A program made the translations under genes and the position numbers. A stretch of 64,000 nt of DNA. It comes from Branchinecta lynchi (Eukaryota > Arthropoda > Branchiopoda > Anostraca > Branchinectidae). The stretch lies in the NCBI GenBank assembly GCA_023053575.1, contig JAKZAP010000005.1, positions 8,370,001 through 8,434,000 of the forward strand, read 5' to 3'. Positions 44,381 to 54,362 of the stretch are shown here, in pieces. Under the pieces are notes generated by a model that saw only the letters and a list, made by a program, of their open reading frames with translations, searched no databases and was not told the origin of the DNA. Every line of letters starts with the position of its first letter. Position 1 is the stretch's first letter.

Positions 44381-45399
44381 CAGGGGGCAGCAGAGACTCA
44401 AATTTCTGACATGTAGCCTCGGAAATGGCACTTTTCGGGGAGGGGGGTACCCACCACCCAATTTAAATTTGGACATTGAAATTTTGTAAAAAGACCACCC
44501 AATTTTAATTTGGACATTTGGTTTTATGAAATTAACCACCCAATTAAAATTTGCAATATTCGTGAGCAAACGGAGACCACCCCAAAATAAATAGAAAAAG
44601 GATGTTTACATTTTTTATTGCAGAATTTTTTGCTTGTAAAATACAAATAAAGAAAGAAAAAGTCATTTACATGTTTTTTCAACATTTTTTTTTTGAAGAT
44701 TCCGCTGGTCTCAGTATTGTTTCGTTAGGGATTTCAGGAGAGAATCACGCCAGAATTTGAAATCCTCAAAAGGCGTGCGAATCACTGAAAGATGACATTA
44801 ACATATAGATACAGGTACTGTATCACTTATGATCTATGTGCATAGTGAGGAACTTGACTAGGCTAAGGATTCCCTAAGTTGAGCTAGGACTAGCCTATAT
44901 GGGTGGTACCCGACCTCGAATTTCCATAACCTCGAACTTGACCTGAAAGTACTACAAGCAAACTTCCGCACAGTCCTAAATTTATCCTAGGTCGTTCAGG
45001 GTGTCTTTCTTGACAGTTAAGACTTCACTGATCTTTCCTCTTATTATTTTTAGGCACAAGGTTGAAGTTGTAAAAGTTCGAGGTTTGGTACCTCTCCTGT
45101 AGTTTTACAACAAGATAATCTGGTAAAGCATCAAGCATGCACAGTTTGTTATAGTGCAGGCAGGATGATGGGAAGTATGAGAGCAGTAATAGTTATCCAA
45201 AGGTGCAGTAATGCATCCCAGTAGCAACAGGCTGTCACAGGTTCAACTTCCATTTTCCCCTCCCCTAATCTGGCTGTGACTTAAGAGTTTCTAGAATGTC
45301 TCGAAAAGAAAAATTAATTAATAACAACAGAGAAATTTTAATATCAGTATGCCTTAATTCTTTTAATTTCAGGCTCCTGAATGGCCTTGGCTGACTCAT

Positions 45400-45640
45400 A
45401 CAGAAATACTGAGTTCTTGGGAATAGTGTCCTAACGTCTGAGCAATTGCCCCAATGCATGGGCATGGTGCTCGTATGTTGGGGCACCATGTCCTACAGCA
45501 ATGCCATTTTAGATTTTCAATTCAACAGATTTTCATGGGGTATCGTGCCATTCGTGCAGGGCATGGTATCCTCAATGGATGAGTACCGTGCCCGTAGGTT
45601 GGGGCATGCCTAGAGGTTGGGACACCATGCCATTAAAAAT
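45400..45640. repeat. Degenerate array of ~20-bp GGCATGGTGC motifs in R
   Basis: Motifs of the type GGCATGGTGCTCGTATGTTG recur in both orientations. The counterpart in L is at 41195-41470. The same motif occurs in the terminal repeats of the 701-bp element. Confidence 0.6.
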
Positions 45641-45643
45641 GAG

Positions 45644-45716
45644 GATTTGTGTGTGACTGCCTTGGCAGTCACACACAAATCAAGCTTTAATCCCCAAGCA
45701 AAGGAATTAAAGCTTG
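45644..45716. repeat. Twin perfect hairpins in R
   Basis: GATTTGTGTGTGACTGCC (45644-45661) and its exact inverse (45664-45681) are separated by TT. A second inverted pair follows: CAAGCTTTAAT (45681-45691) with ATTAAAGCTTG (45706-45716). L has only one half of each. Confidence 0.9.
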
Positions 45717-48009
45717 GTTTTTGCCCATTTGTCATCATAAGCCTGTCCACTAGGCTAGAGGAGATTCGCTGTAGTTGTAGCATGAAAAAAACGAAACAAT
45801 ATGTATTCCTAAGGAAAGTGACCATTCAGTCACCATAAAAGTAGTTGCACTTGGAAGCTGTTATGAAGAAAGAGTCCATAAGATAGCTTGATAGGTTTGC
45901 AGATCAAGATCTGCAACAATTAACATAGCTTTTGTCAGTTTGTTGAAACCACAGTTGTGTGAGAAATTTTATTTTAGTCAGTAATGTGTGAAATTGTTAC
46001 ATCCACTGGGAATATTTCTGGTACTTGTCTGCCAACTATCTGCGGCCCAAAACTAGGCAATCTGGCACTATCTTATCTAGTTATGAATGAGAGTCTCTTC
46101 AAATCTCTCAAACTGCTCTTCCAGAATGACAAAACATTGTCTTATACATTTAGGACTTTCATAAAAATCCTGAAAGAATTGCACTTTGTGTATAAGAAAG
46201 AGATTTACAGATGGCAAAATAGAAGCATCACAAGAACAGGCAATGTAGATCACAGTGTCAGACAAACAGACAAGAGTTTGTGAATTGCAATTCTCACAAT
46301 TCTTACTTCCAAGTTTAAGAAGAGGATGATGCTTCCTAGTCCAGCATGTAGTTATTGTCATGTTAAAAGAAGAAAGAGTCCATATATTAGCTTGATAGGT
46401 CAAGAGTAGGTTGTCACCATAAAAATACTTCTAAAACCATACAGCAGCATAAGTTTATTATCTTCTGAAGTTGGCTATTTGGGTCTAACTTGATGTTCTT
46501 TCCAGGGCATAGTGAGTGATCAAGAAACAGTACCGCCTGAACTAGAATCATCAGTAACTCAGCGATGGATACAGAAGTAGGCTATCAGATAGTGTGACTA
46601 AGAATGAAAGTCCAAGTTGAAAACAATGAAAATCATGTGGAATATATAGAAGCTCTTAAACTGTCTGCATGAAGGAATAGGGGACGCCCATTCAATCATC
46701 AACCAATGCAGATTGAAGTCCAAATCTAATATTTTCCCCTAAAGGATCTACATATGGAAGCTCTGCCTTGTCAGCAAGAAGGAGTAGGTGAACCCCGTGC
46801 ACTGTTCCTTATTCATTGGACCTTTAGGCCCAGCGCCAATAAGAGCACCTGACCAGGAGTCAAGTTCCAATGCTAGAATGTCAAGTCTGCTTGTAGTGTA
46901 AAAAAGGCAGAGGTGGAGTATTAAGTGCAATCAGTCGATGAAACAGGTGTGCAAAGGGATTATACTCAGCTTCCAGATACCATCACCCCTTTTTCGTTCT
47001 ATCTTCTGAGGAAGCCAGGAGTTGGAGGTTGGTTATGGAAGGCTGCGTCACAAGAAAGTGTGTTGGAGATATTTCGTGTTCGTCTCTTTCGAGCATATAG
47101 ACTGTAAAGGGCTACAATATGATAGTGCTTTTCATGTCAGAGAGTCAGGTGTGCGACACACATATGGTAACACAATCTTTCAAGCTTCTAAGTAACAAAG
47201 AGGGGAGACCGTTGACAGAAACATACAGTGCTAAGATCCCTGTGCACTCCTATAGACTTCAGATAAATCACAGACCATACACCTGTATTTAAAGCCAGTC
47301 TCGTAGAGCAGGATGTCCAAGAAGAGAGAGGTAGTTTTGGCAATGTCTGAAGAAGAATAGAAGCATCTCCTTCATCTTTCGACGGAGGGTCGACCTTGGT
47401 CATGGACCATGCTACAGATTTCAGGATCAGTGACCATGACCTTGGATACCCGATCGCACTCATCGATGTCTCGCGAATGTTTAGTTGCCTAAGTAAGGAA
47501 TCTTATTGATGCATACCAGTGTGGTCCTAACGTAAAGTGGTCGGCAGAACATATGTGCTTTAATAGTCGGACCTATTTCATGTGAACTTTCATGTTCTAT
47601 CTATCATGAGTGCTTTTATTCTGCCAAAGTTGCCTTTAAATGCTGTATTGCTTTTACTGTTCGTGGTCTTTGTGACGGAAAATTCCTGGTGTAAATAAAA
47701 GCATCCTTTAAACCAAGCCAGATTGGATATCACTCCCTACAAACAGACAGATGCTTGACTGTATGTTTGATTTGGTATAGGTGGATAGTAATATCATTTA
47801 ATATTCTGATTGACACGTCTACGTTTCCGGTCAAGCCACTCCAGTGCAGTTGCTCTCATTTAGATGGACTATAAAGTGACTGGCCCGTTGGTTGGTCTTA
47901 CCGTGATTCTTGCTTGATGTTACCTAATTCGTTGAAACACAATTAAATTACTAATTTTCAGACCATATTTTGTCTTCCAGACCCAGGTGCGAATTGCGTA
48001 CTCACTCAC

Positions 48010-48276
48010 TTATATCCTAGTACAAGGTCACAAGCTGTGCAAGTCTCCCTATCGAAAGCAGCTGACGAACCAAGAATTGCAACGAATTTTGCTCTTTCGC
48101 AAAGGGCATCAGGAGTTGAAGCTAGGAGGCCTGCTTCTGTGCCGGTGGAAACCTTCGATGTGCTCGAGCTTGTTTTTGGCGTGCTCACTTCGTCTCTAAG
48201 GTGCAAATTACCCAGACGAGGTCAGTCGACGTTTCTTGACTAATGAGGCTATACGTCATGTTTTTGGGAGATTCAC
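48010..48276 (-). pseudogene. Exon-like relic in transposon R
   Basis: This is the counterpart of 38376-38710 in L. The minus-strand frame reads STPKTSSSTSKVSTGTEAGL, then ASTPDALCERAKFVAILGSS and DLVLGYK, and stops at the same donor-like GTGAGTGAG. About 100 bp present in L is deleted here. The protein is not recognised. Confidence 0.3.
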
Positions 48277-48519
48277 AAAGTTTGAAGCCAAGCTGACCAT
48301 CTAATATCATTCGTTTTTGGGTCCAAGGTTTCAGCGTCCAATGAGACAGACAGTGAACCCTGAGTTCTTCGTAACTGACCTTGAAATGCAACGCCGGTCT
48401 TCAGTGGGGGGATGGTGTATATTCAAAAGGCAGAATTATTAGGAAAACAGGACCTATAAGTTCATATGGTACTTGTAAGCTTGTTAGCATGTATTCAAGT
48501 TCTCGTACTGGGATGTGAA

Positions 48520-49243
48520 TGAAGAAGTTTCGTCATCCTAGCACATCTGGAAGTACCTTAATTTGCGATTACCAGAATTCCGGACCCCCTTCCAACTCCC
48601 CCCACACGGTTCTGTCACTGATGTATCTAGGGCTTGTGCTTGTTCTTCCAACCAAGTTTCATCCCAATCGCTCCACTCTAAGCGTGTCACAAGATTTCCA
48701 GCTCTCCCCTCCACCTCCCCCCCCCCCAACATTCATCAGATTACATCCGGACTTCAAACAGGGCATTTGAGACATGAGGTCTTTCCAAATATCAAATTCC
48801 ATTAAGATACGATCACCCGTTCAAAAGTTACAGATACCTCAACAATCAGGATTCTCCCTCCCCCCCCCCCGATGGTCGGGTCACGGAACCGACTATTTCC
48901 AAGCCAATGATGTCACGTCTCTAATATTCAAGCCAAATTTCATCGTTCTTGCACTTCTGGAAGTACCTTAACTTGCGATCACCTGAACTCTGCCCCCCCA
49001 CCCCCCACATTCATCGGTTCCGGACTTGAAATGGGACATCAGAGGCAAGACGTCTTTCCAAATATCAAATTAAATTCCGGCTCCCCTCCCTTCCCCCACG
49101 ATGGTCGGATCGGGCAAGTGACTATTTCCAACTTAGTTTGGTCGGTTCCCTAATACGCCTGCCAAGTTAGATCGTCCTAGCATATCTGGAAGTACCCCAA
49201 CTCGCAAACACCGGACTAACCGACCGACGGAAAAGTGATCAGT
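48520..49243 (-). repeat. G-family minisatellite inside transposon R
   Basis: Roughly 300-bp units with C-rich runs (G-rich on the minus strand) and phrases such as CATCTGGAAGTACCTTAACT. It begins, on the minus strand, ATACTGATCACTTTTCC followed by GTCGGTCGG, exactly as the 61266-62290 copy does on the plus strand. Confidence 0.75.
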
Positions 49244-49374
49244 ATATCGCTATTGATACATCTTGGCTAAAATACCACTTTATTTAAGGTATTTCGGTTG
49301 AAATATCACGAAGATTATGCCATATCGGCTAAAATGTTGTTTAATTTAAGCTAAAACCCTTTTATTCTCACAAA

Positions 49375-49575
49375 AGACCACCCAATTTAAATTTGGACCT
49401 TTTATTCCGACAAAAGACACCCAATTTTAATCCGGACCTTTTGATTCTGGCAAAAAGACCACCAAATTTAAATTTTGACCTTTTGATTCTGGCAAAAAGA
49501 CCACCAAATTTAAATTCGGACCTTTTGATTCTGGCAAAAGACCACCCAATTTAAATTTGGACATTTGCTGAAAAA
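49375..49575 (-). repeat. Subterminal tandem repeat at the A end of R (about five units)
   Basis: Five units of ~41 bp with CACCCAATTTAAATTTGGAC and CCTTTTGATTCTGGC. AATTTAAATT in the centre of each unit is itself palindromic. Arrays of this kind next to termini are often transposase binding sites; that is an inference. Confidence 0.85.
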
Positions 49576-49637
49576 GGGACCACCCCACGGGGGGTTGATG
49601 TCGGGAATTTTAGTCTCTGCTGCCCCCTGGGTGGTCA

Positions 49638-49800
49638 AATTCAGAAAACTAAATGTCCAAATTTAAATTGGGTGGTCTTTTTACAAAATTTGATTGTCCA
49701 AATTTAAATTTGGTGGTGGGTACCCCCCTGGTACCCCCCTCCTCGAAAAGTGCCATTTCCGAGGCTAGATGTCAGAAATTTGAGTCTCTGATGCCCCCTG
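49638..49800 (+). mobile_element. Displaced B end of transposon L
   Basis: These 163 bp are the terminal part of L cut off by the insertion of R. They match, inverted, the B end of R at 44381-44535, including the GGGTACC core, and end in the inverse of CAGGGGGCATCAGAGACT (one mismatch to the other ends). Confidence 0.9.
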
Positions 49801-49808
49801 CCCAGATT
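49801..49808. repeat. Target-site duplication CCCAGATT, right flank of transposon L
   Basis: It matches 36697-36704 exactly. Confidence 0.92.
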
Positions 49809-50984
49809 CCACCAACCGAACCGTTTAGTAAGAATGAACGTTTGATCAGCGTTGTAGCTGCTACGTTAGTGTCTGGATTTGCTGCCGTCAACTTAATTTC
49901 TCACAGAATTACAAATTTGTGACCAACATTGGTGGAGAATCGTGAGACTGGAAACGTAACTCAAGTAGTGTGCAGCTCTAGCAAGCTAAATCCTGCAAGT
50001 AGTGTTAAGACTTCTTTGATCTTAGGTAAGCTCCTTTTAAGTCGGTAGTTCTTTGTAATGTATCTTTTTATCTCAACGCGAGACACTAGTGAGAAAAAAA
50101 AAATAAAAGAATACAGGATCAGTTGGTATTTCCATCATACGTTTGGAATCTAGTGACAGTATCCTCAAGCTTTGAATGTCCCTGTTGTACTTCACAGTTG
50201 TCCAGAAAATGATAGACATATCTTGAAACGTTTTGGCTTTTCGCCAAAACGCTGCCTAACATTTGGCTTATAGTCGTTCATGCCGCCCTTTATTGTTACT
50301 CTTCCTACGTAGTCGTTTCTGTTCCATCATTTAAAGCTCGAATTGTTAGTTCTAGGATTCGGTAAAATTTTTGAAAGATTCGGTCAAATTTGGCTCTGCC
50401 CCCCCCCCCCCCCGCACCGAAAATGCACTTGCAACGCCCCTGTTGACAACTCTACCTCATCATTTTGTAAGTCATTTGAGGTTAGGTTAGACTGAAGTGA
50501 TCATGTTTGAAGAGAAAAATGTGTTCAACTAGAAATATTGAAGCAATATTTATTTATCCAATATGTAACCATTCAATTAGCTTCAACCTAGTATATTTGT
50601 CATATTTTTGGGTTCCTTTTCAATTCTGATAGATTACTCTGAAGGAAAGACTCCTCTGGAATTTTGAAATCTTGTCTAAGGTCGGATACCCTTCCTGTAC
50701 TCTTCTTCTTTTTTCCAATGTTCTTCCTTCTGACTTCTTTTGACAATATTCCACCAGCTTGAAATTCTTGCCCAGTGCCCAGCCACCCTATAATGCTCAA
50801 TACCAACACATGGGTGGTAAGGGCACAGTTCTCGAAATGGCCAAGAGCAAAATGTAGAAATGCCCACCAAACCACCTCCCCGCACATGAGAATCATCCTT
50901 AAGCTAGGTTGATATAATGCTAGTTTCAGTGCTAAAAGCTGGATGAGCTATACCCTGCAAAAAACTGGATCTGCTATGTCTTGG

Positions 50985-51620
50985 GAAAGCTGGGTAAGAT
51001 ATTTCAGGACATCTGCCGGTAAGGCCACAGGCCTTAAAACGGCCAATCAAAAAACAGAGAAACGACTACCAAACCACCACCTGTGTTAAAACTCTAGAAA
51101 ATTCGGATGAGCTTGTATGTCCAGGCATCAGCTGTTAAGGGCAGCAGTGCTAGAAAACCAAAGAAATGCCCACTAAGTCACCGCCAGTGCTAAAATTCAC
51201 GAAAATTCGGATGAGCTAACCATGTCCGTCTGGGCGTTGGGCGGTAAAGGAGTCAGTGCTAGAAATGCCCAAGCAAAAATGGAGAAACGCCCACCAAATC
51301 ACCACTCACGTTGAAATGATAGAAAATTCGTCTGAGCTAGTTAAGTCCAGTCATAAGGGCGGCAGCGCTTGAATCGGCCAAGAGAAAAATAAAAAAATGC
51401 CCAGCAAGTCGCAGCTGGTGTTAAAATTCGCGAAAAGTTGAATGGGCCAAGTATGTTCAGGCCTTGGTCGATAAGGGCGACAGTGCATGAACTGCCCAAG
51501 CAAAAAATGGAGAGATGCTCAACAGATCACATCCTGCATTAAAATTTAGAAAAATTTGGAGGAGCTATCTATGTCCGTGCTTTGGGTGATGAGGGATGTA
51601 GTCCTTGAAAGCAGTGCCGG
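50985..51620. repeat. Tandem array, about 115-bp period, five to six diverged units
   Basis: Each unit has CACCAAATCACC-like, GAAAATTCGGATGAGCTA-like and GGTAAGGGC..CAGTGCT-like segments. A related unit lies at 50760-50890, and inverted units at 51650-51760 and 52590-52740, so the array sits within a larger inverted arrangement. Confidence 0.75.
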
Positions 51621-51947
51621 CAGTGCCAATGCTGCTGTTATTCTGATGTGCAGGGGCGGTGATTAGGTGGGCATTTCTCCATTTTGCTCTTGGGTGTTTC
51701 AAGCACTGTCGCCCTTACCGCCCAATGCCATATGTGATATTATTAATTCTGTAGGGTAGGCTAGACACTCTAGCCGAAACTCAGGCCACAAATGGCCCAT
51801 TGTCTCAATCCCCAGTTTACAATATGTGTTGGTCTTTGGCATTTCGGGCAGCCGGGAGGTGGGCAAAAACTTCAAGCTTGTAGTATTCCCATTCCCCAAC
51901 GCCCGGACATAGTTCATCCAGCTTTCTGTTGTATTGAAACTGGCATT

Positions 51948-52579
51948 AGTTGCATTTCTGATCCGAATTCTCTTCGCGATTCACCTCCGAATTCTCCTAT
52001 TTCGCGTTTTTGGACTGTTCAGATGAAGTGAATTCTCCTTTTCTTGCGTTTATGTTGGAATCGAGAACGGGGAAAGCCTCGCGATTCTGCAGAATCGAGA
52101 AGTTGCTCTGGTGGTGACTTCTCGATTCTCCTCCCTGATTGGTCATCAGAGTGTGAGTGTTCATTATGCATAAACTCGTATACCGGAGCCTCGTTTTTGT
52201 TGCAGGCTGCAGGTCCACTTCTCGGCACATTCCGGACTGATTCTTTCTACACCTGTTTTTGCACTGCAGTGCTTCCTAGGAAGACGGCAGCGCTTCTCGA
52301 GAATCACGGACTTGCTCACCGACCAAGTCCGTGCTTCCCTGCAAAGTGCTGCAGCGCTGCAAAAACGCATATTGTGCAAAAGCAAAACAGTGCTGCAGCA
52401 GCGATGCGGCAGCGCTATTTCAACAAAAACGAGGCTCGGGTTGCGGACTAGCTGCAAAATTATCGTTTTTGTCCAAAGCGAGAATGGAGAAGTCAGAGGA
52501 GCAAAACGGTAATTTGTACGAGAATCGAGAATTCAGAAGCGAGAATTCTGAACGGAGAATTCAGATCAAAAACGCAACT
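51948..52579. mobile_element. 632-bp inverted-repeat element with 3-bp ATT duplication, containing another element
   Basis: The termini are AGTTGCATTTCTGATCC and the inverse GGATCTGA-like GATCAAAAACGCAACT, with GAATTCTC repeats just inside both ends. ATT flanks both sides (51945-51947, 52580-52582). The GAGCCTCG element at 52184-52443 sits inside it. A 3-bp duplication would fit PIF/Harbinger, but this is weak evidence. Confidence 0.6.
52184..52443. mobile_element. GAGCCTCG inverted-repeat element, copy 2
   Basis: Ends GAGCCTCGTTTTTGTTGCAG and CAACAAAAACGAGGCTC. The interior matches copy 1 (32027-32310) in reverse orientation, including the GCAGCGCT and CTCGAGAATCA blocks. Confidence 0.75.
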
Positions 52580-53289
52580 ATTCTGGCAACCTCATGTGAG
52601 GGAGCAATGATTTGGTGTGTGTTTCTCCATTGTTCTCTTGGGCTTTTCAAGCACTGCTGCCCTTACCGCCCAATGCCCTATACTATTTGGCATTTTTGGG
52701 TGGCTGGGCCAAACCCCAAAACTTGAGTTGAGACATATTTCCATCATGGCAGATATTCTTATTCATAATTTTGATTTCTTGTTAAGAGCTACTCTTATCC
52801 TATTGGCTACTCAAAGTCTGGATTGGAGTACTGGCGATTTGGCCCCGGAAAATGCATTTGGTATTGTTTTTTAGGTGGTTTTTGATGAAATGCAGGGTTC
52901 TGCATTTACGTGGTTTAAACTTGATCTTCCATGTTTTAGTCCAGTCAGCTGGTACATCCAGATCTTCTTAGAGGGTGTTTGTTAGGGCATTTGCTGTGGG
53001 TTTTCAATCATCTTCACACTGTCGTAGGGTCGTAGGTGCCTCTTCTCTGTTTATTCGAAACTTTGCTTCCATCTTTTCGGGATAACTTTTCACCCACTGG
53101 GATAGATCAGGCATCACCTTGATCTGCAGACCTATTGATATACTTGATACTGATACTTTATTGCAGAACGAACTTTCATAGCATTGGATTGCCCAACTCC
53201 CCGTTTTTGTCAGGTACATCATAATTACAAAATCTAATAAGGGGGTTATACATAATAAGGCAATAGTAAAAAAATGACGAATCAAAATA

Positions 53290-54065
53290 AAACATTAAAC
53301 AGTTAAAAATAATGTGGGAGAAACGTTTGTAACTTGTTCAAACCTTCGACGAATGCTGGTAAAAAGCTCTTTCTGTAACGCTTGGTTCTTGTAGGTACTG
53401 ACGAGGTTCGGAACCGGAACTTTTTGTGCTTTAGCTCGAGTAATTAGGTTTTGTCGGGCAATATGGGGCTAGTGCTCCCGAATCTGGTACGGAGAGTAAC
53501 ACGTCGGGCTGCTAAGGTTGTAGGCGCGGTTTATTGAGGAGGAGGATATAAGGCACTTTGCCCTGGCAGTGGATAATTCTCTAGGCTCTCATCTGAATAT
53601 TTTCAAGCCTGTCGGACTGTTCTACTCTCAGGCCAAGTCAAACTGGACAAGCATACTCAAGTAGTTGACGGATGAAAGCAATGTAAAGGTGGAGAACATG
53701 TGACTTTATGCACGAAAATTTGGAAAACAGTTTGATCAGAGACAGACGCGCTAGCCTGTTTAGTAATCAAACAAATATGAGCCTCCCACTCCAAATAATT
53801 CGGCAGTGTGGTTTTTGCTGTAACTATTTCATTTGGTACTGGAGTAGTGATCGACGACTTTGATTTAAGAAAGCTTGCGGTCATGGTATTAGATTTCTGA
53901 GAATTAACTGTAATTTTTGATGGGGCTGCTTCAGCAGTAACATCTTCAAGTATTTCCATTGCACTACTCTTTATAGTTTGCCAGTTTTGTCCAACTGTTT
54001 TACCTGGTCTACAGCGACGTTCACTGGTCTGCCGCAATCGAGTAGGTTTATGGCAGTTTCGCATG
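53290..54065 (-). pseudogene. Dead non-LTR retrotransposon reverse transcriptase, C-terminal part
   Basis: Minus-strand translation, with stops and frameshifts, shows a palm/thumb-like segment in the longest open part (53657-54064): SSITTPVPNEIVTAKTTLPN, then YLEWEAHICLITKQAS. Next comes LLEYACPV, a stop, then LGLRVEQSDRLENIQMRA, and later RVTLRTRFGS, KKFRFRTSSVP and RTKRYRKSFLPAF. This order is the standard end of LINE reverse transcriptases. It lies just upstream of the EXOC1 exon and is broken in several places. Confidence 0.78.
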
Positions 54066-54345
54066 ACTTAAGTTTCTGAACGATGTGAGAACTTTCCTGT
54101 TTGGAATGGCAGCAGCGTACCAGTTCTGATAGATTAGTTTAGGAAAATGAAATGGTAGGCCTTGGCTAGAACAAAAAAGGGAATGTATCAAATTCTATTT
54201 TGAGTTCTACTGCTCTGTATTATGTCTTAGCTGTAAAAAAAAGCTCCATAAGAAGGTAAAAAATAAAATAAATGAAAAAAATCTTTCTATTGGAATGTGC
54301 TGCTTAGTTTGAAAATTTACCTTCTTATTGGGCTTTTTTTTGCAG

Positions 54346-54362
54346 GAAGTTCGAGAAAAGGA
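54346..54362 (+). other. EXOC1: EXOC1 5' untranslated part of the coding exon, with splice acceptor
   Basis: A T-rich tract ending TTTTTTTTGCAG (AG at 54344-54345) is a textbook acceptor, followed by 17 non-coding bases before the ATG. It implies at least one upstream non-coding exon, which I could not locate. Confidence 0.75.

Larger units (their letters stand above)
44381..49629 (-). mobile_element. Transposon R: second copy of the same family, inverted and nested in L
   Basis: 5249 bp from CAGGGGGCAGCAGAGACT (B end, 44381) to its inverse (A end, 49629). It is flanked by the perfect 8-bp duplication GGTGGTCA. Read on the minus strand it follows L from the A end inward: subterminal array, the exon-like relic (48010-48276), then the same unique sequence to the B end. 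Indels and substitutions separate R from L throughout. R lacks L's 701-bp and LINE insertions but has its own G-family block (48520-49243) and a deletion in the relic exon. It carries no intact transposase that I can recognise. Confidence 0.9.
36705..49800 (+). mobile_element. Transposon L: large DNA transposon interrupted by an inverted copy of itself
   Basis: The left (A) end starts CAGGGGGCAGCAGAGACT at 36705; the right (B) end is the inverse, ending at 49800. Perfect 8-bp duplications CCCAGATT flank the whole. Inside the ends are subterminal tandem units built on CCACCCAATTTAAATTTGG (three at the A end). Copy R occupies 44381-49629. Without R and its duplication L is about 7.8 kb; subtracting three further insertions (E repeat 37101-38108, 701-bp element 41753-42453, LINE 42828-44097) leaves roughly 4.8 kb. 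CAG...CTG termini and an 8-bp duplication fit the hAT superfamily, but other 8-bp-duplicating families (P, Merlin, KDZ) are not excluded. No intact transposase is visible. Confidence 0.88.
49809..53289. other. Intergenic repeat complex
   Basis: No gene was recognised. It contains an hAT-like poly-C fragment near 50396-50444 (minus-strand CAGGGGCGTTGCAAGTGCAT), a tandem array at 50985-51620 with inverted relatives on both sides, and the nested element pair at 51948-52579. Confidence 0.6.

Noticed and set aside
36697..49808. Large palindrome of the sex-chromosome type maintained by gene conversion
   Set aside because: The arms are diverged with many indels, and the ends carry transposon termini and target duplications that explain the structure fully.
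52044..52457. Overlapping 135-codon (+) and 97-codon (-) open frames
   Set aside because: They run across the ends of a small inverted-repeat transposon, and the sister copy at 32027 does not preserve either frame.
54297..54362. Hydrophobic 22-residue leader (MLLSLKIYLLIGLFF...) in frame with EXOC1, resembling a signal peptide
   Set aside because: It starts with GTG and its codons are the intron's polypyrimidine tract and the GCAG acceptor. Homology to SEC3 begins only at the ATG at 54363, and SEC3 is cytosolic.
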